Of a DNA stretch of 64,000 nt, positions 9,737 to 19,900 are shown one piece after another (position 1 is the stretch's first letter; each line of letters opens with the position of its first letter). Source of the stretch: CBDFGN01 sp965247065 (GTDB lineage: Bacteria > Bacteroidota > Bacteroidia > Cytophagales > Cyclobacteriaceae). The notes below the pieces were generated by a model. It saw nothing but the letters and a program-made list of their open reading frames with translations. It did not search any database and was not told the DNA's origin. The stretch lies in contig CBDFGN010000006.1 in the NCBI GenBank assembly GCA_965247065.1, positions 4,650,001-4,714,000 of the forward strand. The letters run 5' to 3'. The position numbers and the translations under genes were made by a program.

Positions 9737-10927
9737 TCAATTAGCCTTCACATCTTCCCACCTGCCGCTCTCCCAGGAACGGATCATGGCTTCATTAACC
9801 CTGGCAACCGCGAGGGCATCTTCAAAACCTGGAGTGTGTCGTCTGTTGTTTACTACGGACTGCAGGAATTCATATGCCTCAATAACCTTAAGATCCTCGT
9901 AACCAATGCCGTTACCTGAGCCAGGTACAAAATTTCCGTGATGAGGGTACTTGTCACCTCCCAGTAATCGCGTATATCCGTCGTGTTCATCATCCTGATT
10001 TGGAAGGTATACCTGTAATTCGTTCATGCGTTCAAAATCCCAGCCAATAGCTCCCTTAGTGCCATGGAGCTCGAGGCCGAATTGTGACTTCGGCCCAAAA
10101 ATGGTCCTCGATGCCTCAAAAGTTCCTCGGACGCCATTTTCAAACTCCACCAAAGTACCGACATAATCCTCGTTGGTCACTTCCCCGGTTGGGTCACCTG
10201 GCTTGCCCAGGGAATAATGGGTGCCTTCTCCGGGAACCGGTTTGGGCCGCTGTGGTATAAACGTATGGGAATGACTGCTGAGACGCTTCACCGGGCCGGT
10301 AAGCATATGAGCCATATCGACGACGTGCGACATAAGGTCCCCCAGTACGCCGTATCCTGAGATGTTGGAGTCAAACCGCCAAGAAAGCAATCCATATGGG
10401 TTGCTTCCGTACATAGAGAAGAAACGCCCCCGATAATGCGTCGGGTCGCCCAACTTTCCCTGCTGGATTATATTGCGGGCATGTTGTACCAGCGGAGCCC
10501 AGCGATAGTTATAGCCGATACCGGTTGTAAGGTTGGTTTCACCGGCTATTCTGGCGATTTCCACGGTCTCTTGGGCAGTTCGCCCAACGGGCTTCTCACA
10601 AAAAACATGTTTTCCAGCCGCTATTGCAGCGGATACAATCTCCAAGTGCAGGTTATTAGGCGAGGTAACACTTACGACGTTCACTTCTGGGTGAGTAACC
10701 ACCTTCCTCCAATCGGTGGTGCTTTCATCAAACCCGAAAGTGGCTTGGGCCTCAGAGGCGCGTTCGGCTACGTTGTCGGCACAAATTACCAAGCGGGGCT
10801 TTACCCTTCCCTCCGGAAAACGCAATGGCACTTGCAGATAGGAGCGGCTGTGAGCCTGTCCCATCCACCCCATGCCGATTATTCCAATGCCGTGAGTTGC
10901 TGTTCTTGCCAAGCTACTGTAGCTCAA
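9737..10927 (-). CDS. Gfo/Idh/MocA oxidoreductase, second copy
   Basis: A 396-residue member of the Gfo/Idh/MocA family, larger than and clearly distinct from the one at 5225. The Rossmann motif is GIIGMGWMGQAHSRSY near residue 14 and the signature is CEKPVG near residue 113. The C-terminal half is the longer alpha/beta domain with GYGVLGDLMSHVVDMAHML, where the catalytic His is expected. It follows the 2-hydroxyacid dehydrogenase by 51 bp and precedes the aldehyde dehydrogenase by 114 bp. Two family members with different C-terminal domains suggest two successive or alternative polyol or sugar-acid oxidations. A tandem AAAACTG heptamer run lies just upstream of the start. Confidence 0.87.
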   Translation of the reverse strand: MSYSSLARTATHGIGIIGMGWMGQAHSRSYLQVPLRFPEGRVKPRLVICADNVAERASEAQATFGFDESTTDWRKVVTHPEVNVVSVTSPNNLHLEIVSAAIAAGKHVFCEKPVGRTAQETVEIARIAGETNLTTGIGYNYRWAPLVQHARNIIQQGKLGDPTHYRGRFFSMYGSNPYGLLSWRFDSNISGYGVLGDLMSHVVDMAHMLTGPVKRLSSHSHTFIPQRPKPVPGEGTHYSLGKPGDPTGEVTNEDYVGTLVEFENGVRGTFEASRTIFGPKSQFGLELHGTKGAIGWDFERMNELQVYLPNQDDEHDGYTRLLGGDKYPHHGNFVPGSGNGIGYEDLKVIEAYEFLQSVVNNRRHTPGFEDALAVARVNEAMIRSWESGRWEDVKAN

Positions 10928-10955
10928 AAACTGAAAACTGAAAACTGAAAACTGA
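10925..10955. repeat. AAAACTG heptanucleotide tandem repeat
   Basis: About four direct copies of a 7-bp unit (AAAACTG) run across the start of the oxidoreductase gene and into the 51-bp gap after the 2-hydroxyacid dehydrogenase. The last units degenerate into an ACCGAAA variant. The array lies where a ribosome-binding site or leader would be, so length changes could in principle tune translation. That role is inference. Confidence 0.7.
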
Positions 10956-10978
10956 ATAACCGAAAACCGACCGCCCCT

Positions 10979-11980
10979 TCATTTCCCAACAGGCCAAACC
11001 TCTGCATTCACCATATGAGCAGGTTTTTGACCTCTCAACACCTGCAGGGCCTGATTGATTGCACTTCGCCACAGGCGATCTTTACCGGTGCGGGTTGCAG
11101 AGGCCACGTGGGGGCTGATCACGACTTCATCTCTCCCCAGCAATGGATGATTGGGTGGAACGGGTTTTACCTTCAATACATCCAGCCCAGCACCGTATAA
11201 ATGACCATTTTCTAAAGCCTGGATCAAAGCCACTTCATCAACCAAACCTCCCCGCGCGGTATTGATCAGAATGGCGCCCTTTTTCATTTGTGCGAAGCGT
11301 TGAGCATCGAGCAAATCATGGGTCTCGGGCAGCAATGGCACATGCAGAGATATGACATCTGCAAGGGGAAGAACTTCTTCCAGTGTCGGAGCTAGTTCAA
11401 CGCCCATTGCCCTGGCCCGGTCGGCAGACACAAACGGATCATGTCCTACAACCTTCATCCCTATGCCATGCGCAATTCGAGCCACATGTCCACCTATCCG
11501 TCCCAAGCCTATCAATCCCAGAGTGGCTCCGGACAGCTCCAATCCATCATAATCATTAAAAAAGTCCGATCGGCCACCAGCCCGAATGTTCAAGTCACAC
11601 CATCTCAGTTTCTTGCTCACGGCAAACATGAGGGCTATGGCATGCTCTGCGGTAGAAATTGTAGGCGCGTCCGGGGCGTTACAAACGACAATACCACGTT
11701 TCGTGGCCTCTTCTATTTCTATTTTCTCAATACCAATGCCGGTGCGCGAGATGACCCGCAGCTTGGGAGCCCGATCCATTAAGGGGGCATCATAATCCAA
11801 ACGGCCCCCGGCAATGACGGCTTCGGCTTGGTCCAACGATCCCAGCGGCTCATCAGGAATATCTTCGGCTGTGCCAACAATGACAGCTTCGCCATCCAAT
11901 AGAGACGTGTAAACTGAAGGCAGCGCTCTTTCTAACCAAATTCGAAACATCCAGAAATTTTTCGACAGCGACGGCGACAA
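10979..11980 (-). CDS. D-isomer 2-hydroxyacid dehydrogenase (SerA-like fold)
   Basis: A 333-residue NAD-dependent D-2-hydroxyacid dehydrogenase, probably reducing or oxidising a 2-keto/2-hydroxy acid of the same catabolic route. The nucleotide-binding motif GLGRIGGHVA is near residue 156, the catalytic Arg is in INTARGGLVDE and the catalytic His is in SPHVAS. The position normally holding the catalytic Glu (the DVFxxEP motif) reads DVLKVKP, so Lys replaces Glu, which is unusual. A second possible start, MFRIWLERAL, lies at 11950. It is the most upstream gene of the catabolic run, with 249 bp of non-coding sequence above it. The family is certain, the substrate unknown. Confidence 0.87.
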   Translation of the reverse strand: MSPSLSKNFWMFRIWLERALPSVYTSLLDGEAVIVGTAEDIPDEPLGSLDQAEAVIAGGRLDYDAPLMDRAPKLRVISRTGIGIEKIEIEEATKRGIVVCNAPDAPTISTAEHAIALMFAVSKKLRWCDLNIRAGGRSDFFNDYDGLELSGATLGLIGLGRIGGHVARIAHGIGMKVVGHDPFVSADRARAMGVELAPTLEEVLPLADVISLHVPLLPETHDLLDAQRFAQMKKGAILINTARGGLVDEVALIQALENGHLYGAGLDVLKVKPVPPNHPLLGRDEVVISPHVASATRTGKDRLWRSAINQALQVLRGQKPAHMVNAEVWPVGK

Positions 11981-12229
11981 AGATATGGTTAGAAGTGCAT
12001 AATGTCCATTCCTTTAATCAGAATTGGAAAGGTGTTTGTTCAAACCAAATTGCTAGGAAACCTGAGATAAAGGCGATCCTAAGAGGGGTAGTATTTTCTC
12101 CCCTCAATCAGGGGGACATATGCCACTTTAGAGCAGAGCCCTATGTTGGATTCCTAACACTTCCTCTTTATCAATCAGGAAAGATAGTAACGGGCTTTAT
12201 CCGATTCTAGCGAATATGTCCCGTTCGTG
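11981..12229. other. Intergenic region, probable promoter zone of the catabolic operon
   Basis: These 249 bp separate the DUF1501 gene at 12230 from the catabolic run. No convincing ORF, RNA gene or TAnnTTTG promoter was recognised. A single regulatory region here could start the minus-strand operon, but I see no decisive motif. Confidence 0.4.
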
Positions 12230-13732
12230 TCAGGCCAAAATATCATTCACCACATGTCCATGAACATCGGTCAAGCGGTATCGCCGGCCTTGGTGCTTAA
12301 AGGTAAACTGTTCGTGATCGAATCCCAGTAACTGGAGAATGGTCGCCTGAAAATCATGTACATGCACCGGATTTTCAACCGGGTTGAATCCAAAATCATC
12401 AGAAGCTCCATATGTCAGACCAGGTTTGACTCCTCCCCCCGCCATCCAGAGGGAAAAAACATATGGATGATGATCTCTTCCCCAGCGGTTGTAATCCTCC
12501 ATTCTGCCTTGCAGGAAAGGAGTTCTTCCGAACTCACCCCCCCAGATCACTAAAGTGTCTTCCAAAAGGCCCCTTTGTTTAAGATCCCTGACAAGGGCGG
12601 CGCTGGGCGCATCGGTGTCTTTGCACTGAATCGCTAATTGGTGATTCAAATTCTGGTGCTGATCCCATCCCGCATGCATTAGCTGAACGAACTTTACCCC
12701 CCGCTCAGCAAGACGGCGGGCCATCAGGCAATTGTAGGCAAACGTTCCCTGGGTATGGACATCCGGACCATAGCTGTCCAGGATCCACTGGGGTTCATCA
12801 GAAAAGTCGGTGAGCTCGGGAACGCTCATCTGCATCTTGTAGGCCATCTCATATTGAGCAATGCGGGTAGCAATCTCGGGATCACCATACTCGGCCAGGT
12901 TGATCTCGTTCATTTTGGACAGGTCGTCTAATATTCCTCTGCGAATTTTTCGGCTCATTCCATTCGGATTCGATAGATAAAGAACCGGGTCTCCGCTTCC
13001 GCGGAATTTCACCCCCTGCAACTTGGATGGCAAAAACCCACTGGACCAGTAGTAATCGTAAAAGATCTGCCCGCAGGAGGCTTCTTTGTCCCGGGAGGTC
13101 ATTACCACAAAGGCAGGCAAGTCCTCGGAATCGGTCCCCAAGCCATAGGTCAGCCAGGAGCCCATGCTCGGCCTTCCGGGCATTTCGGAGCCGGTTAGGA
13201 AAAAAGTAATGGCCGGGGAATGATTGACCGCCTCGGTGTGCATCGATTTTATAAAACAAAGGTCATCGGCAATCCCGGCAGTCTTCGGCATGAAACTGGA
13301 TATCCACGCCCCACTTTGGCCATGCTGGGCAAATTCAGTGACCTCGGAAAGGACCGGCATCGAAGCTTGTCCCGAGGTCATAGTGGAAAATCGTCTTCCC
13401 TTGGTCAGTTCCTCAGGAATCTGAGTTCCATGCCATTTGGACAGCATGGGTTTATAATCGAACAGGTCGACATGGGAGGGGGCCCCGTTCTGAAATAGAT
13501 AGATCACCCGTTTGGCCTTGGGCGCAAAATGGGGCACTTGAGTCAGCCCGTAGTTGACACTCTGGAGCGCGCCGCCGGGAGTGCCAAAAAGTCTATTGCT
13601 AAGCAATCCGGACAAGGCGATCGACCCCAGGCCCAGAGCCCCTTTTTGGAAGAACTGCCGACGATTTATGGTCGCGTTGTGCTCTTGGAGAGGATTCATT
13701 TGTTTATTCGCCATTCGTTTTTGGCTTAGCAA
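12230..13732 (-). CDS. DUF1501 protein, Tat-type signal (copy 1)
   Basis: A 500-residue DUF1501 family protein with an alkaline-phosphatase/sulfatase-like fold and no established enzymatic role. The N terminus carries a twin-arginine-like signal (NRRQFF followed by a hydrophobic stretch, about residues 23-45), implying export. Family motifs include NGAPSHVDLFDYKP near residue 83, IWGGEFGRTPF near 390 and WGRDHHPYVF. An internal ATG (M7) is an alternative start. It lies 61 bp downstream of the PSCyt1-DUF1549-DUF1553 gene at 13794, the same gene order seen in planctomycete genomes, where the two families are neighbours and are thought to act together at the cell surface. Confidence 0.9.
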   Translation of the reverse strand: MLSQKRMANKQMNPLQEHNATINRRQFFQKGALGLGSIALSGLLSNRLFGTPGGALQSVNYGLTQVPHFAPKAKRVIYLFQNGAPSHVDLFDYKPMLSKWHGTQIPEELTKGRRFSTMTSGQASMPVLSEVTEFAQHGQSGAWISSFMPKTAGIADDLCFIKSMHTEAVNHSPAITFFLTGSEMPGRPSMGSWLTYGLGTDSEDLPAFVVMTSRDKEASCGQIFYDYYWSSGFLPSKLQGVKFRGSGDPVLYLSNPNGMSRKIRRGILDDLSKMNEINLAEYGDPEIATRIAQYEMAYKMQMSVPELTDFSDEPQWILDSYGPDVHTQGTFAYNCLMARRLAERGVKFVQLMHAGWDQHQNLNHQLAIQCKDTDAPSAALVRDLKQRGLLEDTLVIWGGEFGRTPFLQGRMEDYNRWGRDHHPYVFSLWMAGGGVKPGLTYGASDDFGFNPVENPVHVHDFQATILQLLGFDHEQFTFKHQGRRYRLTDVHGHVVNDILA

Positions 13733-13793
13733 TTCATTCCAAGTTCATCTCTTGATTTACAACAGCTAACAGCCAACGGCTAACCGCTTCATA

Positions 13794-16331
13794 TCATTGT
13801 TTACTAATCGCTTCATCCAAATTCAATATCAACGAACAGATACCGGTAAAAGCGGCGTGCTCGGCATTATCTAACTGGCTATTCCTAAGAGATTCGCCAA
13901 CAAGTAAGAGCTTTTTGGCCTCAGAGGGCTGCTCGTTATACTGTTTCAGAAGCACTTGCAATCGGCCCAGCATGAGGCTTTTTTCAGATTCATGAGGATC
14001 TCTTGATAAAACCAATTTGAATGCGGTCTCAATTCGCTCCGGATCATCATCTGAACTAACCATGATCCTTTCCGCCAGGGCCCTGGCCGCCTCGACATAG
14101 GTTACATCGTTAAGAGTGGTCAATGCATGCAACGGAGTATTGGTCAAAGATGCATTTACAGAGCATGTTTGCCTGGCCGAATTGTCAAATAACATGGTCG
14201 GGCCTACGATCCTTCGCCAGAAGGAATAGAGTGTTCGCCGGTAAAGCTTATCTCCGTGATCCTGTTGATATTCCTTTTTTCCGAAGGTAGCCTCGGCCCA
14301 AATCCCTGGGGGCTGGTACGAATTTACAGGAGCTCCGCCTATTGAACTTACCATTAAACCGCTACTTGCCAGGGCTGCATCCCGGATCATCCAGGAAGGC
14401 AACCTATATCTCGGGCCCCGGCTAACCAGCCTATTTGCCGGATCGATGTCCAGTAACTCGGGTGTCACTTTGGACGATTGTCTATAGGTGGAGCTCATCA
14501 CTATCAGCTTAATAAGTGCCTTCAGGTCCCAACCACTCTCGACCAATTCCACCGCCAGCCAGTCCATCAGTTTCGGGTGAGAGGGCCTCTTTCCCTGGAC
14601 CCCAAAATCTTCTACAGTTTTAACGATACCAGTTCCAAAGAAAGCCTGCCAAAATCGATTTACGGTTACTCGGGCTGTCAAGGGGTGCTCGGCGGACACC
14701 AGCCATTGGGCCAAGCCCAATCGGTTTTTCGGCGCGGTCATTGGCAATGGAGGTAAACTCTCCGGAACGCCCATGTAAACCTGTTCCAGCGGTTTGTTGT
14801 AAGTGCCACGAGTTAAAACAAAGGTTGGTCTCGACCGATCCAACTGATCCATGACCATTACCCGCGGATATTTGATCGCTTCAGCATCCCGAATTTTAGA
14901 GGCTTCTCTCAAACTCTGGAGTAGCTCCACATAAACCGGATCCTTTTCCTCGTATGCCCTTTGCAAAAGATCGATCAGATGCTCTTCGCGTTCTCCCGGA
15001 GTAATTGTAAGGCCGAATAGATTATCTCCCAGAAGCCCTTCCGCTGCTGGAGAATCGGCCGGAGTCTCGCCCTCCTGGTGAGGAAATATTTCTGATTCAT
15101 GAGCTTCAACCTTTTCAGCTTTACTAAGAACGAATTGCTCCAGTGCTACTATTTTCACCTTTCCCACCGAATCGCTCAGATTCAGGAGCGGTCGTATTTG
15201 GCCCGTTCTGCCGTAGCCAATTTCGGAAGTCTGGTTGAAGTAATCGAAGAACTGATAGTATTCTTTTTGAGCAATCTCATCGAATTTATGGTCGTGGCAC
15301 CGGGCGCAGGTCAGGGTCAGCCCCAACCACACCGTTCCCAGCGTTTCCACCCGATCAAATACGTTTTCTACCCGGGTTTCTTCCGGGATTCGTCCCCCTT
15401 CGCCGTTGTACATATGGTTGCGATTGAAAGCAGTGGCCAGGATCTGATCGGTTTTTGCATCCGGTAATAAATCGCCAGCTAATTGTTCAACTGTGAACTG
15501 GTCAAAAGGCATGTTGTCATTAATCGCGTTAATCACCCAATCGCGCCAGGGCCACATGGTACGAGTTGGATCATTCTGAAAGCCGTTCGTATCGGCGTAT
15601 CTGGCCGCATCCAACCAATCCCAGCACCATCTTTCGCCAAATGCCGGAGAGGCCTGGAGCCGCTCCACCACTTTTTCGTAGGCCTGCGGCGATCTATCTT
15701 CCAGAAAAAAATCAATCTCCTGCAGCGATGGAGGCAGTCCAGTAAGATCAAAGGTTACCCGTCTCAATAAGGTTGCTTTATCGGCCTCAGGTGAAGGGGC
15801 AAGACCTTTTGCCTCCAGGCGAGCGAGTACAAAACGGTCTATGGGGTTGGTTGGCCAGTCCTCTTTTTTCACATCAGCCGGAACAGGCCGAACCGGGGTC
15901 AGCAAAGACCAATGCGGCTTCCATTGGGCCCCTTCCTCGATCCATTTGATCAGGGTAGCTTTGTCAACGGCGGATAGACGGAGATTGGATTCAGGAGGCG
16001 GCATCATAAAGTCCTGGTTATCACTGGTAATGCGGGTGACCAATTGGCTTTTGCTAGTATGACCGGCGACAATCGCGAACTTCCCAGGGTTTTCCTTGAG
16101 CTCGCCTTTTGCAACCTCCTCAACATCAAATCTCAAGTCAACTTTTCTCTTATTCTGGTCAGGGCCGTGACATGGATAACAGCGATCAGAAAGGATCGGT
16201 TTTACCTGAAAATTAAAATCGATCTGCTCAGGCAGTTTTTGATAGGCCTCTCGAACCTCTAGGGGTACCTCATCGCCGCAAGAGAAAGCGGTGACCAGGA
16301 GCCAGGAAGTGAGCCAGTGGGTAACTTTCAT
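13794..16331 (-). CDS. PSCyt1-DUF1549-DUF1553 lipoprotein without LamG (copy 1)
   Basis: An 845-residue exported protein of the planctomycete-type cytochrome family. A signal ending TAFSC with Cys18 suggests a lipoprotein. The PSCyt1 domain has a CYPCH heme-binding motif (residues 51-55) and a candidate axial Met in FMMPPPESN. DUF1549 follows, with a second CxxCH (CARCHDHKFD), and then DUF1553 (NRLGLAQWL through TPLHALTTLND). It is about 250 residues shorter than its five relatives because the LamG-like insert between DUF1549 and DUF1553 is absent. The function of the family is unknown; a surface redox or carbohydrate-modifying role has been proposed. It pairs with the DUF1501 gene 61 bp downstream. 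Confidence 0.9.
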   Translation of the reverse strand: MKVTHWLTSWLLVTAFSCGDEVPLEVREAYQKLPEQIDFNFQVKPILSDRCYPCHGPDQNKRKVDLRFDVEEVAKGELKENPGKFAIVAGHTSKSQLVTRITSDNQDFMMPPPESNLRLSAVDKATLIKWIEEGAQWKPHWSLLTPVRPVPADVKKEDWPTNPIDRFVLARLEAKGLAPSPEADKATLLRRVTFDLTGLPPSLQEIDFFLEDRSPQAYEKVVERLQASPAFGERWCWDWLDAARYADTNGFQNDPTRTMWPWRDWVINAINDNMPFDQFTVEQLAGDLLPDAKTDQILATAFNRNHMYNGEGGRIPEETRVENVFDRVETLGTVWLGLTLTCARCHDHKFDEIAQKEYYQFFDYFNQTSEIGYGRTGQIRPLLNLSDSVGKVKIVALEQFVLSKAEKVEAHESEIFPHQEGETPADSPAAEGLLGDNLFGLTITPGEREEHLIDLLQRAYEEKDPVYVELLQSLREASKIRDAEAIKYPRVMVMDQLDRSRPTFVLTRGTYNKPLEQVYMGVPESLPPLPMTAPKNRLGLAQWLVSAEHPLTARVTVNRFWQAFFGTGIVKTVEDFGVQGKRPSHPKLMDWLAVELVESGWDLKALIKLIVMSSTYRQSSKVTPELLDIDPANRLVSRGPRYRLPSWMIRDAALASSGLMVSSIGGAPVNSYQPPGIWAEATFGKKEYQQDHGDKLYRRTLYSFWRRIVGPTMLFDNSARQTCSVNASLTNTPLHALTTLNDVTYVEAARALAERIMVSSDDDPERIETAFKLVLSRDPHESEKSLMLGRLQVLLKQYNEQPSEAKKLLLVGESLRNSQLDNAEHAAFTGICSLILNLDEAISKQ

Positions 16332-16475
16332 TTGAGCCGCCGGGAACGGAATTATGATAAAGATAATGACTTTAGTGATTAAAAATTAACCCGATGTGAA
16401 CCCTTCTGCCTTTGGCTTGGCTTTCCCCAAAGTTCAGGGCCATACCGTATGCCCGTTTGCTTTTCGTTGCTTGCT

Positions 16476-16660
16476 ATTCGCCATTTTCTGAGGGAGTCCC
16501 ACAGGACGACCGAAGAATCTGTTTCTAATGTGCTTAGTGTCAGATTCTTAGCTGTCGCTCAGAAAAAGGCCTTAACACTCCGGTTCACTAGCAAGTCCAA
16601 TGGCTCAAGAAAAGGACAGGAGCCAATTTCCCTTGGTACGGTTCCGGAGTTCTCTCCGCC
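16476..16660. repeat. Nested-hairpin intergenic repeat, copy A
   Basis: A repeat of about 185 bp. Its first half contains an outer inverted repeat (TTTTCTGAG ... CTCAGAAAA) enclosing an inner one (AGAATCTG ... CAGATTCT), so it can fold as a long nested hairpin. The second half (GCAAGTCCAATGGCTCAAG and onward) is unpaired but conserved. Copy B begins 30 bp further on, and further copies are at 30728 and, half-length, at 25448. It contains no ORF. Confidence 0.8.
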
Positions 16661-16689
16661 ATCTACCGTCTATGGTTTGCCGAAACTCT

Positions 16690-16874
16690 ATTCACCTTTT
16701 TCTGAGGGAGTCCAAAGGTCGACCTAAAAATCTGTTTCTAATGTGCTTAGTGTCAGATTCTTCGCTGTCGCTCAGAAAAGGGCCTTAACACAGCCGTTTC
16801 AATAGCAAGTCCGATGGCTCAAGAAAAGGACAGGAGCCAATTTCCCCTGGTACTGTTCCGGAGTTCTCTCCGCC
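16690..16874. repeat. Nested-hairpin intergenic repeat, copy B
   Basis: A second copy in the same orientation as copy A. The outer stem is CCTTTTTCTGAG against CTCAGAAAA, and the inner AATCTG/CAGATT pair is kept. Copies A and B together with the heptamer run at 16871 fill most of the 559-bp gap between the two cytochrome-type genes. I see no gene or clear promoter in the rest of this gap. Confidence 0.8.
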
Positions 16875-16901
16875 GTCTACCGTCCACCGTCTACCGTTTC
16901 A
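16871..16901. repeat. CCGTCTA/CCGTCCA heptamer array at a gene 3' end
   Basis: Three to four 7-bp units alternating CCGTCTA and CCGTCCA run into the stop codon of the gene at 16891. The same units occur at 21741, 26777, 30903 and 43739, and a short inverted run at 35579. Variation is confined to one or two positions of the unit. Confidence 0.75.
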
Positions 16902-19900
16902 TATACGCCCCGTCGTGATTCAGCAGCGTATTAGCAACCATCGCCAAGGCTGCGGTCTGAGTTTTATCCAAATCTTTATCCAGTAGGTATTCTCCCACAT
17001 TGAGCAGTTGCTCGGCACTTTTTGGATCGTTCTTGAATTTGTCGATCTCGTCCCGGTATTGATCAAGAAGCAGGGCAAACTCAGTCGTAGTCGGTTTCCT
17101 TCCGATGACAAGTCTGAAGGCGTACCTGGTTTGTTCTTCCAAATCACCTCCTCCCTCTTTCTGTATTCGCTGAGCCAGTACTTTAGCAGCTTCCACGAAT
17201 TGGGGATCGTTAAGTAAAACCAAAGCCTGTAGGGGTGTATTAGTGTTTTCTCTTTTGACAATGCATACTGACCGGTTTGGGGCATCGAATGCCATCATGG
17301 CAGGATGCGGTGTAGTACGCCGGATAAAGGTGTACATGCTCCGGCGATAGAGATTGTCTCCCGAACTATGTTTATAGGCCAATTCCGGGCCGGTTTTTTC
17401 AACCCATAGTCCCTCTGGTTGATAGGGCTTCACGCTTGCACCGCCTACTTTTTGGGTAAGGAGGCCGCTTGCCGCCAGGGCATTGTCCCGGATCATTTCA
17501 GCCGGCAAACGATAGCTGGGTCCCCGGGCCAAATAGCCATTCTTAGCGTCCTTTTCCCTATGCTCCGGGGTAGAAACAGATGATTGGCGATAGGTGGCAG
17601 AACTGACCATGGTCTTCAGCAATTCCCTGACATCCCAACCCGATTCAATGAAATGAGAGGCCAGCCAGTCCAATAACTCCGGATGGGTCGGCAGGGCTCC
17701 CTGGGTGCCAAAGTCGTGTGGCGTTTCCACAATACCACGGCCGAAGATCATCTGCCAATAGCGATTCACCGTTACTCTGGAGGTTAGTGGATTCTTTGGA
17801 TCCACCAGCCACCGGGCCAGCCCCAGGCGGTTCCTGGGCAGATCTTCTACAAAAACCAGCACTTTTTGGGGAGTACCCGGCCCGACTTCTTCGGTCGGTT
17901 CATTATACTGACCCCGATTGAGAATATAGGTTTTTCTGGGTTCGGGCGCTTCCTCCATTACCATGATTTCCCCTACATCCTCCATAACTTGCAGTTTTCT
18001 GGCTACCAAACTTCGCAATTCTTGGGTCAGGCTTTGGTATTCCCAATGGTTTCGATTCAAATAATGGTCCAGGTAGTCGTCCTCAGATAATTCAACTAGT
18101 TGTTTGCTTGGATCAAGGTCTTCTTCAGTCTGAACCATCGCCGCCACTTCCAGAGCGGTCATGAATCTGTTGAAAATCTTCAGATTATCCATACTTCCGG
18201 TAAACACGCTGTTTTCTCCAGCCCAATAACGACCGCTTCTGCCGACGATAACGGGCCTTTCCCTCCATCCATAGAATGGTTTCCAATCATGCATAATGGT
18301 CCGGTAGAGGTTGTCATGGTTGATGGTCATTTTGGTTCTTTTGCCATTGACGTACAACTGGAGTCCACGGGCCATCCCCGAGCCGTCATAAGTGAAAAGA
18401 ACGTGGGACCATTCATCTTTAGGAATTGAAACATCGGTCGAGACCTGCATATAATTATGGGGCCAATAACTGGTCATCTGAACAGAAGGTCGGTTCAAAC
18501 TATCAATGAGCAGATCCCAGCCTCTCCAGAAGGTCGCTACGTCCCCGGAAGTTCCCATGATGGTCTGCAGAACGCCTGTCTTTTCAGTTCGTATCCAGGC
18601 TCCCGCCGCAAAGGGCTGGTTAATTTCGAAATTGCCCACTTCCTTTAGAAAAACCAGATCGAACTCCTTCTTCAGTCGCAACGCACTACCGAATTTTCCT
18701 ATCACAGCCCGGGGTTCTCCACATGCAACTGACTTAGGGTTCTCATCCACTATTTTATTCATTGGGTTATTGGCCAGGAGTCGGCGTGCCCACAGCTTCA
18801 CTATGTCATTGGCATTCTCGTGATCAGTGAATTTCATCTCCTCCAGTCGAACCGATTCAAAGGGATAGAAGCCATCGGCTTCGGGTGGGTCTATAGCCAT
18901 GTTCTCAACAGATTCGATATAATCTTTGGTCTCGGCCACCTGGGATCGGGTGAGTTCAAGTTGCTCAGTAGTTTCATCAATCTGGTTTTGCAATCTGACC
19001 AGCTCTTTCGCCCTCCCAGGATCCGGTAGAAGCAGAACCGGACCCGACGAGCCACCCTTTTCTGCGACCATCCCGATCTCCCTTATATTGTTAAAGAAGG
19101 CAGACATCTGGTAGTATTCTCTTTGGGAAATTGGATCGAATTTATGGTCGTGGCAGGTGGCGCATTCCAAAGTCAGACCCAGAAAGGCCATGGCTGTAGT
19201 GTTGGTGCGATCCTGAACGTACTTCTGTCTGAATTCTTCATTTATCGCTCCACCCTCGGCAGTAACTGGATGGTTCCGATGAAATGCTGTAGCCAACTTC
19301 TGCTCACGGGTAGCGTTAGGGAGTAAATCACCTGCCAGCTGCCAGATAATGAAATCATCGTAGGGCATGTTTTCTTGGAAGGCCTTTATTACCCAGTCCC
19401 TCCAGGGCCAGTGATATCGCTCGGCATCAAGATGCATACCCTGCGAATCGCCGTAGCGGGCTACGTCCAACCATTCCATGGCCATGCGTTCGGCATGAGC
19501 TTCGGAGGCCAAAAGACGGTCCACTAGTTTTTCATAGGCCTGAGGATCGTCATTTTCCAGAAAATCTTCTATCTCCCGGAGTGTTGGCGGAAGCCCGGTC
19601 AAATCAACAGTCACCCTTCGGATCAATCGCTCCTTGCCTGCTTCCGGTGAAGGGCTGAGGCTATTTTCTTGTAGTTTGGACAGGACAAAATTGTCAATTG
19701 GATTAGTAATTCTCCCCTCATCAACTTCGGGAACTGGAGGTTTTTGGGGAGGAACAAAAGCCCAATGCTCCTTCCATTCGGCACCCTGCTCGATCCATTT
19801 GGTAATTAGAGCTTTTTCGGTGGCCGACAGGCTGAGGTTGGATTCCGGAGGCGGCATATGGAAATCGGGATCCTCGGAAGTGATCCTTTGCCAGGCAACG

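Noticed and set aside
11995..12210. A 71-codon plus-strand open frame in the gap before the DUF1501 gene
   Set aside because: No recognisable protein features, no upstream signals and opposite direction to both neighbours.
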